From: Acidobacteriota bacterium
GTDB lineage: Bacteria > Actinomycetota > Acidimicrobiia > Acidimicrobiales > Microtrichaceae
Reading direction: 5' to 3'
Assembly: GCA_003577145.1 (NCBI GenBank)
Contig: QEUP01000012.1
Location: 1-64,000, forward strand
DNA: 64,000 nucleotides
The notes beneath the pieces are model-generated. The model did not search any database. It was not told where the DNA came from and was given only the letters and a program-made list of their open reading frames with translations. Below, one piece after another: positions 26,411-34,308 of this stretch. How positions within the stretch are numbered: position 1 is the stretch's first letter; every line of letters starts with the position of its first letter. The position numbers and the translations under genes were made by a program.

Positions 26411-27499
26411 TCAGTCCTTGGAACCGATCTCGACGGGGACGCTTTCGGGTGGACGTTCAAGGGTAGCGGGATCGGTGGTGAACGGCCCGAAGAGGTCGAG
26501 CCAGTGGTACACGATGAGGGTCTCGAGGATCTCGGAGTGCCCACCGTCTCTGACCTTGGACAGCTCTTGTTGGATCGTGTCGAGGGCCGAGTGGACCTTG
26601 GGCCCGAACAGGGACTCGAGGTACTCCGGCGGGATGCGGGGGGTCTCGTAGTCGATGGACATGTCGTCGTTGAGCCGGTAGGGCGCCAGGGGAGGGACGT
26701 AGAAGATGTTCGGACCTGTGCCGTACTCGGCGTGGAGGGGCAGCGCCACGCCCCACTCGTTCACGAGCTTGTGGATCGGCCCTTCCTCGTCATCGAGGTA
26801 GCCGACGAACGCGAGGCGCCCCGGGCACTGGCGGGCACAGACCGGAGCAACGCCCTCCTCGAGACGTGGGAAGCACATGATGCAGTGCTGGGAGACGTGG
26901 CGGGCGTAGTTGAAGTAGATCTTCTTGTAGGGGCAGGCCTCCATGCAGAAGCGGAAGCCCTGGCAGGCGTCCTCGTTGCGTAGCACGATGCCGTCTTCGC
27001 GCCGCTTGTACATCGCCCCCGTCGGACAGGCCTCGGCACAGACCGGGCGCGTGCAGTGGTTGCACAGGCGGGGCAGGTAGAAGTAGTAGGCGTTGGGGTA
27101 CTCGCCTCCACCCTGGTCCTCGTCCCAGTTCATGCCCCATTGGGTGGTGCCGTCGCCGGTCTCGATGGGCTTCAGGTGAACGCTGTTGCCCTTGCCGCCG
27201 TAGAAGACCTCCTGGTAGTTGAAGTCCCAGCCCCCGCCGAACTCCTCACGCCGCGGCTGGTGTCCGGCGACGGGCTTGCCGTCGCGCAGGCCGCCACCCA
27301 TCTCCTCCCAGTCCTTGGGCGTTCCCTTACCCGGCTGGGTGTTGACGGTCATCCACCACATGTGGTCCTCGCCCTCTTCTTGGGTCCAGAGAACCTTGCA
27401 GCCCACCGAGCAGGCCTGACAGCCCATGCACTTGTTGAGGTCGAAGACCATGGCGACCTGGCGCATGTCTCCCGCTTCCGGCTTCATAACGCTCGTCAT
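26411..27499 (-). CDS. Type II DMSO-reductase-family beta subunit, four Fe-S clusters
   Basis: The 362-residue electron-transfer subunit resembles EbdB, DdhB, SerB and PcrB. The first cluster motif is C24-x2-C27-x2-C30-x3-C34 (CMGCQACSVGC). The others are CNHCTRPVCAEACP, CQGFRFCMEACPYKK and CIMCFPRLEEG. Phe in CQGFRFC replaces one cysteine, so one [3Fe-4S] cluster is expected, as in the family. It is shorter than NarH, the usual difference for type II enzymes outside the nitrate reductase branch. ATG 27499 is used: GGGA lies upstream and the conserved QVAMVFDLNKC follows. It starts 13 bases after the gamma gene. Confidence 0.9.
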   Translation of the reverse strand: MTSVMKPEAGDMRQVAMVFDLNKCMGCQACSVGCKVLWTQEEGEDHMWWMTVNTQPGKGTPKDWEEMGGGLRDGKPVAGHQPRREEFGGGWDFNYQEVFYGGKGNSVHLKPIETGDGTTQWGMNWDEDQGGGEYPNAYYFYLPRLCNHCTRPVCAEACPTGAMYKRREDGIVLRNEDACQGFRFCMEACPYKKIYFNYARHVSQHCIMCFPRLEEGVAPVCARQCPGRLAFVGYLDDEEGPIHKLVNEWGVALPLHAEYGTGPNIFYVPPLAPYRLNDDMSIDYETPRIPPEYLESLFGPKVHSALDTIQQELSKVRDGGHSEILETLIVYHWLDLFGPFTTDPATLERPPESVPVEIGSKD

Positions 27500-27512
27500 C
27501 TCTGTCCCTTCC

Positions 27513-28106
27513 TCAGCCTTCGATCTCCAGCGGGATCCACTCGGTGGACACCGAGCCGATCCCCGCTCTTTCCTCGTTGGAACCGTCCCAGACGGCGACG
27601 CCCAGCTTCCCACCGTTGCGGACGTCGTCGAGCCCACGACTCAACACCACCGACCAGCGCCCGCCGTCGCGCTCGGCGCTGGCGGAGACCTCGTCGGTCC
27701 CGCGTAGCCGGAACCTGCCCGGTCCAGTCGACGTGAGATCACGTGCCTCGCGGTCGGCCTGCCAGAGCCAGAGGTTGACGGCCTGGTCCTCGCTGCCGAG
27801 CGTCTCTGCCGGAGCCCCCTGTTCCTCCGCAGGGAAGAACACCGCGGCGGCGTCGGCGAACTCGGTGTCGGGCGCATCGCTGTCCGCCCACTCGAGTCGC
27901 ACGTAGGCTCGCCGGCCGTCATGGGCGGTCGACACCTTCACCTCGCCGACCTTGCCGTACTCCCGGTCGGCCCAGGCCGTCCGGATGTACTCGGTTGGTT
28001 GAGAGTCGAGCGGTACCGGGTCGAGGGACACCGATTCGGCGTCCACACCCGACCAGCCCCCGCCTGTCGGTTCGGCCAGTTCGCCCGAAACCTTGGTCAC
28101 GATCAT
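27513..28106 (-). CDS. Ethylbenzene-dehydrogenase-type heme-binding gamma subunit
   Basis: The 197-residue product has the beta-sandwich pattern of EbdC/DdhC/SerC-like gamma subunits: YVRLEWADSDAPD, AAAVFFPAEEQGAP, VNLWLWQADREA and LGVAVWDGSNEERAG. These bind one heme b through Met and Lys in ethylbenzene dehydrogenase. Here the only Met is the initiator, and the usual C-terminal Lys position reads GIGSVSTEW, so neither ligand is obvious; a single His occurs in STAHDG. There is also no signal peptide, although family members are exported. It lies between the alpha and beta genes with 13-14-base gaps. Heme binding should therefore not be assumed. Confidence 0.8.
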   Translation of the reverse strand: MIVTKVSGELAEPTGGGWSGVDAESVSLDPVPLDSQPTEYIRTAWADREYGKVGEVKVSTAHDGRRAYVRLEWADSDAPDTEFADAAAVFFPAEEQGAPAETLGSEDQAVNLWLWQADREARDLTSTGPGRFRLRGTDEVSASAERDGGRWSVVLSRGLDDVRNGGKLGVAVWDGSNEERAGIGSVSTEWIPLEIEG

Positions 28107-28120
28107 GTCCGGTCCTTCCC

Positions 28121-30943
28121 TCAGTCACTCGCCTTCTCGAAGTTGCACGGCACCCCGCGATCGCTCGGGATCGGCTGCCACTCGGCCATCGTGTAGTTGA
28201 TCTGGCCGTAACCGCCGGCGAAGGCGATCCATTTGACCATGCCGGCCTCGATCTCGTTGGCACCCATCCAGTCGCGGTACTGGTGGGGATCCCACCCGTT
28301 GTAGGAGATGATCTGGCCGGGCATGACACCGGGCGCAACCTTGGCCCGACACCTGAACTCGGCGATGTCGTTCCACACCCTGATGACATCGTCGTCGGAG
28401 ACGCCACGAGCAGCTGCGTCTGCGACCGACACCTCGACGAGCGGTTCCCCCCGGTGGGTCTGGATGAGGACCGGGTTGAGCTGGTTCATGGAGTGGATGC
28501 TCCAACGGTTGTGGCCCGAGGTCATGCGCAGGGGGTGATCGCCGCCCGCCTTGGGGTTCGGCTTGTGGGTGGGCAGCTCCTCGCCGGCCTCCATGAACCA
28601 GGGGTGGTCGATGTAGAACTGGGCCCGCCTGGCGTAGGTGGGGAACGGATCACCCTTCTCGACGTGGTTGCGGAAGGGGGTGTGGGTCAACTTGTCCTCG
28701 AAGGGAGAGGCCTGAGCCAGCGCGAACATGGACATGCCCCAGCCGGTGAGGCGAACGTGGCCCAGCTCGCGCATGGTCTCCAGGGTGCAGTCGTCGGGCA
28801 CCACGCCGATGTAGGCGGCGTCGCGTATGAGCTCGTCGGCCATCTGCTCCTCGTTCTCCATGTGGCCTTCGAGGGTGAAGCGCTCCCAGACGTCTTGGGC
28901 GTTGAAGCTCCAGCCGCGGCGGTTCTTGTAGGTCTCGATGCCGCGCTGTTTGGCCCGCTCGGAGAACTTCTGGAGGATCAGACCGTAGATCTCCCACTCG
29001 GGCTTGGCCTCGCCTGCCGGGGAGGCGGCACGGTCCGAGAAGGTCATCATCATCTGATGCGGCGTGGGGATGTGGTAGCTGAGCTTCTCGTAGTGCTGGG
29101 CGGCCGGCAACAACAGGTCCGACATGAGGCCGGTGCCGTTGATCCGGAAGTCGATGGAGACGATCAGCTCCAGCTTGGGCCAGAGGGTGTCGAGCAAAGC
29201 GGTGCGCCCGCCACGGGTGCGGCGCAACATGTTGCCGCCGCACTCGATGAGCACCTTGGGCGGGTGTTCGGGCCGGGGGCTGTCCACACCGGTCCACCAG
29301 CCCTTTTCGAGGGCTTCCTCGAAGTACTCGTCGAAGCTCCGCGGCAGGGTGTCGTCGCCCCAGCCGGGTGTGTTCCAGCGCTCCTTGAAGCCCGCCTGCC
29401 AGTACCACCAGAAGGCCTCCACCGAACCGGTCGCCATGCCCAGGGCTGCTGCCCCGCCGCCACCGAGGCCCTCGATACCGGCGAGGCGGAGCTGGAGCTC
29501 GCGGGTGGCCAACTCCTCGGTGAGGGTCGGATCGAGCTGCTGGAGCGTCTCGATGGCGAGGTCTCTGGTCTGGAGGATCTGTTCGGTGCCCTCCACGCCT
29601 GGCCGCTCCTTGGCGATGACCATGCCCTGGCCGTCCATCGTGCCGGCGGTCCAGGAGCGGATTCCCGTGCCGAACTTGCCCCAGTTCCCGGTGACGCCGA
29701 GAAGCAGGCACATCGATCGCTCCATCAGGTCGCCGTGGTAGTACTTGCAGGAGTTCCAGCCCAACATGATGTTGGTGCGCTTGGCCGCAGCCAGGCGGGC
29801 CACCTTGCGAACCACCTCCGGGTGCACGCCGGTCGTCTCTTGTTGCAGCTCGGGTGTGTACTCGGCATCGAGCTTGCGCTTCAGCCGGTCCAGGACGGGC
29901 TCGACCTCGACCTGCGAGCCGTCGGCGAGGGCCACCGTGAAGGTGCCGCTCAGGGCGATCTCCCTCCCGCCCAGCAAGAGGTTGCCGCGGTTGGCTTTGG
30001 TGAGGCCCTCGGCGGGGTCCCAGTGGTAGAGCTGCTCCTCGGAGGCGCCATCGGCATCGCCTTCGAGGTCTGTCTGGCGCAGGAAGTGTCCGGTGTCGGT
30101 GCGCACCAGCATCGGCAGGTCGGTCTGCTCGCGGATGAAGGTCTCGTCGGCGATGCCTTCGGCGAGGATCACCTGCACCATCGCCAAGGCGAAGGGGACG
30201 TCGTTGCCCGAGCTGATGGGCACATGGAGGTCCGAGTGCATGTGCGAGGCGTTCAAGTCGGGGGAGATCGACACCACCTCCGCGCCGTGGTAGCGGGCCT
30301 CGAGCATGAAGTGATAGAGGGGTATCCGGGTGAACGCCGGGTTCATGTGCCAGATCAGGATGAGCTCGGACTTGAACCAGTCGTCACCCGATGACACCGG
30401 GCAGAACTTGCCGAACGTCTCGTGCAGCCCGATCGAGAAGTCGTTGAAGGATGCGTGCAGGTCCATGGCCCGGCCGCCGAAGATGTTGAAGAACCGTTCG
30501 GTCGGGACCACTGTCGCGATCTCGGGCGTACCCTCGCGCACGATGTCCTCGGGTCCGCCCGACTCGATGGCGTCGAGCATGGCGTCGGCGATCTGGGTCG
30601 TGGCCTCGTCCCAGCTGATGCGCTCCCACTGGCCGGAGCCCCGCTCGCCGATGCGTCGCAGCGGGTGGGTGAGGCGGTCGCCGTCGTATAGCTGTTGGCT
30701 CCAGGCCGCGCCCTTGTTGCAGCCCATGGGGTTGAAGTCGGGGACCCCCTCTTCGATGGTGCCGAAGGTCGCCGCCGGCTCCTCTCGCAGAACCTTGTCC
30801 CCGCTGGCGTACACGCGGTAGGGGCAGTTGCCGGGGTAGCAGTCGACGCAGTGCGTGCCCCAGGCGACGGTGTCCCAGGTCCAGCGCCTCCGGTAGGCGC
30901 CTTCGTGGCTGCGGTATCCCTCTGCGGACGCAGTGACGCTCAT
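28121..30943 (-). CDS. Type II DMSO-reductase-family Mo-bisPGD alpha subunit
   Basis: The 940-residue catalytic subunit carries FS0 ligands His31, Cys35, Cys40 and Cys75 (GTHCVDCYPGNC and NPMGCNKG). A candidate molybdenum-ligand Asp lies in HASFNDFSIG. The CYPGNC form and overall layout are closest to ethylbenzene dehydrogenase-like and (per)chlorate/selenate reductase-like enzymes, not NarG. There is no Tat leader before RRRWTWDTVAWGTH, so it should be cytoplasmic, unlike most type II relatives. AGGGGG before ATG 30943 supports the start. The substrate cannot be told from sequence: an oxyanion, a sulfur compound or a hydrocarbon are all possible. It is first in the alpha-gamma-beta-delta operon. 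Confidence 0.9.
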   Translation of the reverse strand: MSVTASAEGYRSHEGAYRRRWTWDTVAWGTHCVDCYPGNCPYRVYASGDKVLREEPAATFGTIEEGVPDFNPMGCNKGAAWSQQLYDGDRLTHPLRRIGERGSGQWERISWDEATTQIADAMLDAIESGGPEDIVREGTPEIATVVPTERFFNIFGGRAMDLHASFNDFSIGLHETFGKFCPVSSGDDWFKSELILIWHMNPAFTRIPLYHFMLEARYHGAEVVSISPDLNASHMHSDLHVPISSGNDVPFALAMVQVILAEGIADETFIREQTDLPMLVRTDTGHFLRQTDLEGDADGASEEQLYHWDPAEGLTKANRGNLLLGGREIALSGTFTVALADGSQVEVEPVLDRLKRKLDAEYTPELQQETTGVHPEVVRKVARLAAAKRTNIMLGWNSCKYYHGDLMERSMCLLLGVTGNWGKFGTGIRSWTAGTMDGQGMVIAKERPGVEGTEQILQTRDLAIETLQQLDPTLTEELATRELQLRLAGIEGLGGGGAAALGMATGSVEAFWWYWQAGFKERWNTPGWGDDTLPRSFDEYFEEALEKGWWTGVDSPRPEHPPKVLIECGGNMLRRTRGGRTALLDTLWPKLELIVSIDFRINGTGLMSDLLLPAAQHYEKLSYHIPTPHQMMMTFSDRAASPAGEAKPEWEIYGLILQKFSERAKQRGIETYKNRRGWSFNAQDVWERFTLEGHMENEEQMADELIRDAAYIGVVPDDCTLETMRELGHVRLTGWGMSMFALAQASPFEDKLTHTPFRNHVEKGDPFPTYARRAQFYIDHPWFMEAGEELPTHKPNPKAGGDHPLRMTSGHNRWSIHSMNQLNPVLIQTHRGEPLVEVSVADAAARGVSDDDVIRVWNDIAEFRCRAKVAPGVMPGQIISYNGWDPHQYRDWMGANEIEAGMVKWIAFAGGYGQINYTMAEWQPIPSDRGVPCNFEKASD

Positions 30944-31007
30944 TCGACCCCCTGTGTCATGGAATCCCCTCGATGGGCGCGGCCGGGACATCGACCCTAA
31001 ACCATCT

Positions 31008-31048
31008 AATTCCTCGCTACTTTAGTGATATTTACGAGGATTTGACAA
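31008..31048 (-). promoter_or_regulatory. Promoter and putative Rrf2 operator of the alpha-gamma-beta-delta operon
   Basis: On the minus strand TTGTCA (31043-31048) and TAAAGT (31019-31024) are spaced by 18 bases. Overlapping the -10 is an 18-mer, minus strand CTAAAGTAGCGAGGAATT (31008-31025), which matches 15 of 18 bases with a second copy at 31623-31640 upstream of the Rrf2 gene. An imperfect inverted repeat (AATTCCTCG, 31008-31016; CGAGGATTT, 31035-31043) also spans the promoter. This layout suits repression or activation by the adjacent Rrf2 regulator. Confidence 0.6.
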
Positions 31049-31110
31049 GGCCAGGTCCCACGACATGGGTCACACCTGAGAAGCGGTTCCCCGGGCGGGT
31101 GAGCGCCGGC

Positions 31111-31554
31111 TCAGCGCTTGGACAACTCGGCGGCGATCTCTTGTTCCCGCTTGATCGCGTCGGCCAGTGAAGTCCGGGCCAGGGCCGACAGAGCCGCGGC
31201 TCGTCCCTCGCTCCAGGCGTGATGGACCGCACACTCAGGGTCGCGATCGTGGCAGCGCCTCGAGTCGAGCAGGCAGTGGGAGATCTCGAGGGATCCTTCG
31301 AGCGCCTCGACCACCTCCAAAGCGGAGATGTCGGCGGCGTCGCGGGCCAAGGCGCAACCGCCGCTGCGACCGGGGCTGCACTGCAGGATCCCTGCTCGCG
31401 ACAAGATGTTGACGATGGTCGGCACGTTCCCTGCCGGGATGTCACAGACGTCGGCCAGCTCGCTGGCGGTCATGCGGTGACCGGGTGGCTGGTCGGCGAG
31501 GTGCAGGAGCAGCCGGATTCCGTACTCGCCGCGTTTGGTCAAAGAGAGGCGCAC
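31111..31554 (-). CDS. Rrf2-family iron-sulfur transcription regulator
   Basis: The 147-residue regulator has the Rrf2 winged helix (MRLSLTKRGEYGIRLLLHLAD, then ASELADVCDIPAGNVPTIVN). It also has a three-cysteine cluster site, CLLDSRRCHDRDPEC (C-x6-C-x6-C), comparable with the IscR and NsrR cluster sites. It probably senses NO, oxygen or Fe-S status through that cluster. The start is GTG at 31554. It sits directly upstream of the type II Mo-enzyme operon on the same strand, and a shared 18-bp motif occurs at both promoters, so it is the likely local regulator. NsrR-like and IscR-like roles cannot be separated here. Confidence 0.85.
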   Translation of the reverse strand: MRLSLTKRGEYGIRLLLHLADQPPGHRMTASELADVCDIPAGNVPTIVNILSRAGILQCSPGRSGGCALARDAADISALEVVEALEGSLEISHCLLDSRRCHDRDPECAVHHAWSEGRAAALSALARTSLADAIKREQEIAAELSKR

Positions 31555-31604
31555 GTCACATCACCGTTTCGACACTCAGGCTTGCCCTACCGTCGGATCT
31601 AGGG

Positions 31605-31640
31605 TATCGCTCGATATGGCATCTAAAGTTACCAGGAATT
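31605..31640. promoter_or_regulatory. Second putative Rrf2 operator region
   Basis: CTAAAGTTACCAGGAATT at 31623-31640 (plus) matches the 18-mer at the Mo-enzyme promoter at 15 of 18 positions. Next to it, TATCGCTCGATA (31605-31616) is a twelve-base palindrome apart from its two central bases. The region lies between the divergent Rrf2 gene and the unknown gene at 31728, so it may control either or both. Confidence 0.5.
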
Positions 31641-31727
31641 GTGGCGGGCGTCACATGTATCCGTGATCAGCCGTCGCCGCGGCCATCCACAACTGCTGCA
31701 CCGTCGATCTGGCCGAGCTTCGTTCCC

Positions 31728-32402
31728 ATGACCCACACCCCCCCTGCCGACCTCGGATCGAGCCTTTCCGAGCGCATCCGCCGAGCACGGCTGCTCACCT
31801 GTAGCCAACGCCGGGACCTGCTGGCAGGCTTCTTCAACGGAGCGGCCGCCGACGAAACCCCTGGGCTCGGGCTGGGAACAGCGATCGCCGATTTCCTGCA
31901 CTGGGAGATCTCGAGCGGCCGGATCCGCGACGGTGGGGGCTCGCCCTGGTGGTCGGCCATCAACGGCTTGCTGCTGCTCGACATGACCGCGGCGGCCCGA
32001 CGGGAACCACCCGAGGCGGCCAGCCCCGCGGCGATCGAATCTCCGGGTGTGGTGGGCTGGGCCGAGCTCCTCGACGGCGTCGCCACGCGAAGTACGCGGT
32101 CCCAAAGCCTGTTGTGGTCGGCCCACCAGGGGTCCATCGGTTGGGCGGCGGAGATCTGCTCCGGTCTACTCGCCGAGGAACCCGAGCCCGAGAGGGACTT
32201 CGCCCGTGTCGCCCTCGCGGTGGTCGACCGTGCCGCGCGGATGGACGTCGCCACCGACGGGCCCCTGCTCGGAGAGATGACCCGCTCCTACTTCCCCCGG
32301 CGTTATCCGATCGATGGCGCTTCGCTGGCCGAGCTGTGCGCCGGGCTGGCCGAGCTGGGCTCGTCCGCCACACCCCGTCCGGCTCAGTCGGGGAGCAGGT
32401 AG
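31728..32402 (+). CDS. Unknown protein
   Basis: The 224-residue product starts at ATG 31728, though the frame is open further upstream. It is predicted cytoplasmic and mostly helical, with conserved-looking segments LTCSQRRDLLAGFFNGAAA, SPWWSAINGLLLLDM and LLWSAHQGSIGWAAEICSGL. I recognise no family and no catalytic motif. It is divergent from the Rrf2 gene and shares the motif-bearing intergenic region, so it may belong to the same regulon. Its last 19 bases overlap the end of the convergent AMP-ligase-like gene. Confidence 0.65.
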   Translation: MTHTPPADLGSSLSERIRRARLLTCSQRRDLLAGFFNGAAADETPGLGLGTAIADFLHWEISSGRIRDGGGSPWWSAINGLLLLDMTAAARREPPEAASPAAIESPGVVGWAELLDGVATRSTRSQSLLWSAHQGSIGWAAEICSGLLAEEPEPERDFARVALAVVDRAARMDVATDGPLLGEMTRSYFPRRYPIDGASLAELCAGLAELGSSATPRPAQSGSR

Positions 32403-33574
32403 ATCATCCCGTTGGCGTCGGAGGACGCGACGACTCCGGTGACGAGTCGACCGTCCACCAAGCGCTCGTTGCGGTCCCCGGCCTCGTAGCCGACGAACAG
32501 CGACGGTGACCAGATGGTGACCATCGCCGACTCGACCATCTCCCACAACGTCGGGATCGGCTTTTGGGATCGGGGGTCGACCGGGACCACGTGGGCGTTC
32601 GACAGCGGGATGCCAATCGACTCGTCGAGGTACCAGGAGGCATGAGAGGCGAAGATCGGGCCCACCTCGGGCATGCCGAACAGGGTGAGCGCAGGGCAGT
32701 CGAACATCTTGGAGACCCGTCGTCGCTCGTCCGGGTCGAACAAGCCGCTGGTCGAGAGGAGAACGAACTCGAGCACCCCTCGTATGGCCTTGAGCTGACG
32801 CTTGGCGTCGCGGGTCGTGGCGAAAGCGCTGTCGAGGTCGGTGAACATCCGGCCGACGCCTTCGCGGGCGACTGCGTCTATCGCCGCCTCGCCGGGCTCT
32901 GACAGGACGAGGGTGCCGCCCGCCACGAGTGGGACCATCGCTCCGTACACGCCTTCCCAGGAGGACACACTGTGGGTGCTCAGCCACGGTCGCTCGCTCC
33001 CGACCTGCAGGAAGGTCTGGAGGGAGATGGCCCCGCCGAGAAGCGAGCGGTGAGAGTGCCAGACGACGTCGTCCCCCGACACGAAGCCGATCGAGCCCGA
33101 GGTCAGCTCGGTCCCGGAGGTCTGGACCGGCTCAGCGGACAGCTCAGCGAGCCGAGCCACCTCGAGCCCGCTGCCGGCCAGGCCCGCCGCTCCGCGCTCG
33201 TCGGCGCAGGCGAGGGCCGCACCCTTCCCGCCGGCTGCACCAGGATCGTCGGGGTCGACGAGGAGCAGGGGAACACCGGCGCGTGCTGCGGCCAGGAACA
33301 GGATCGTCCCCTCGAGGCTCGGCCCTGCGGCGAGGACCACCCGCTGTTCCTGCCCGACCCGTTGCCGCAGGGCACCCGCGGCGGTCGACACCTTCTCGAG
33401 GAGCTCCTCACCGGTGACCCGCTCGTCGCCTGCGACCACCGCGACGTCGTCGGGACGGTGGCGGGCCCAGCGCTCGACCAGTTGCTCGTCGAGATGGAAC
33501 GGTGGCACACCGGTCACCCGGGCGACGTTGGCAGGCCAGTACCACGAGGGGGTGATGGCGATGGTCTTCGGCAT
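32384..33574 (-). CDS. Truncated AMP-dependent ligase-like protein
   Basis: The 396-residue protein follows the ANL (acyl-CoA/acyl-AMP ligase) N-terminal domain layout: an opening HLDEQLVERWARHRPDDVAV, LAAARAGVPLLLVDP, a P-loop-like segment ELTSGSIGFVSGDD, then LTLFGMPEVG where the adenylate-binding Tyr-Gly-x-Thr-Glu normally is. The lysine of the TSGTTGxPKG loop is missing. The protein ends near the hinge, so the C-terminal lid with the catalytic lysine is absent. It is therefore probably inactive as a ligase or depends on another lid. It is the last gene of the mobB/orphan-alpha strand run; AGGAG precedes ATG 33574. Confidence 0.7.
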   Translation of the reverse strand: MPKTIAITPSWYWPANVARVTGVPPFHLDEQLVERWARHRPDDVAVVAGDERVTGEELLEKVSTAAGALRQRVGQEQRVVLAAGPSLEGTILFLAAARAGVPLLLVDPDDPGAAGGKGAALACADERGAAGLAGSGLEVARLAELSAEPVQTSGTELTSGSIGFVSGDDVVWHSHRSLLGGAISLQTFLQVGSERPWLSTHSVSSWEGVYGAMVPLVAGGTLVLSEPGEAAIDAVAREGVGRMFTDLDSAFATTRDAKRQLKAIRGVLEFVLLSTSGLFDPDERRRVSKMFDCPALTLFGMPEVGPIFASHASWYLDESIGIPLSNAHVVPVDPRSQKPIPTLWEMVESAMVTIWSPSLFVGYEAGDRNERLVDGRLVTGVVASSDANGMIYLLPD

Positions 33575-33750
33575 TCGTTCCAGCTCCTAGCCCTGATCGT
33601 TCACGGTGAGGGCCCGAGCCCCACCAGACCGACAGTACAAGCGTTCTTGGACGGCGTAGCACTCAGGCGACTTCGCGCCATCCTCACGCACCCCCCGGAA
33701 AGGGCCGAGGCGTGCGAGCAGGGTGGACGTCTTGGTCACGGCACCAGGCC

Positions 33751-34287
33751 TCACAGGATGCCCCCGAAGGACAGCGATGCCCCCAGGAGCGCCGCCACGG
33801 CGGCGAGGACGAGATCGACGCGCAACACGATGTCCATCCGTCTGATGGCCTTCATCACCGCGGAGCGGGCCGCCCCCCTTTCCTCGTCGGTCATGTCCGA
33901 GCGCATCCTCACGTGCAGGGCCGGGTGGGCGACGAGGCTCAACAGCCCCACCGTTCCCAGCATCACGGCCCAAAGCACCGTAGTTGCCAGGATGGTACGG
34001 CCGTAGCCGTTCGACAAGGCCAGCTGATCTCCGAAGACCGGAGGGGAGAGCGAGATCTGACCGGCGGCGACGAGGCGAGCGGCGCCGCTCGACCCTGCTC
34101 CCAGGAGCGCCGCGAGGGCGACCCAGCGGTAGCGGCGACCCATCCACTGGCACGCAACCGCTGTCTGAGAAGGGGGAAGGTGCTGCTGCGCGGGCCGCCA
34201 GACGAACTCCATCACCAGTGCTCCACCCATGTAGGTGGCCCAGCTCAGCACGTGCACGAACGCCCAGACGGTCGCCCATCGGTCCAT
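33751..34287 (-). CDS. Four-helix membrane protein, CopD/DUF2269-like, copy B
   Basis: The 178-residue integral membrane protein has four helices, near residues 8-28, 50-70, 95-118 and 152-175. Helix 1 reads AFVHVLSWATYMGGALVMEFV, closely matching the same helix in the gene just upstream, so the two are paralogues. The conserved His and Gly-Gly resemble CopD/DUF2269-type b-heme or metal proteins, but heme binding is inference. The start is ATG 34287 (a GTG one codon earlier is possible), about 20 bases after the partner gene. Inferred role: membrane partner or quinone module for the orphan Mo-enzyme. Confidence 0.75.
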   Translation of the reverse strand: MDRWATVWAFVHVLSWATYMGGALVMEFVWRPAQQHLPPSQTAVACQWMGRRYRWVALAALLGAGSSGAARLVAAGQISLSPPVFGDQLALSNGYGRTILATTVLWAVMLGTVGLLSLVAHPALHVRMRSDMTDEERGAARSAVMKAIRRMDIVLRVDLVLAAVAALLGASLSFGGIL

Positions 34288-34308
34288 CACTTCTGGGGAG
34301 CGGCCATC

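Noticed and set aside
27995-30394. A 799-codon plus-strand open frame opposite the type II alpha gene
   Set aside because: It is the antisense shadow of a clear Mo-enzyme gene in GC-rich DNA; its residues (Gly, Val, Leu and His-rich runs) match no protein family.
28121-30943. Twin-arginine signal on the alpha subunit (RRRWTW)
   Set aside because: The arginines are followed by WTWDTVAWGTH, not by a hydrophobic helix, and the FS0 ligands start within ten residues.
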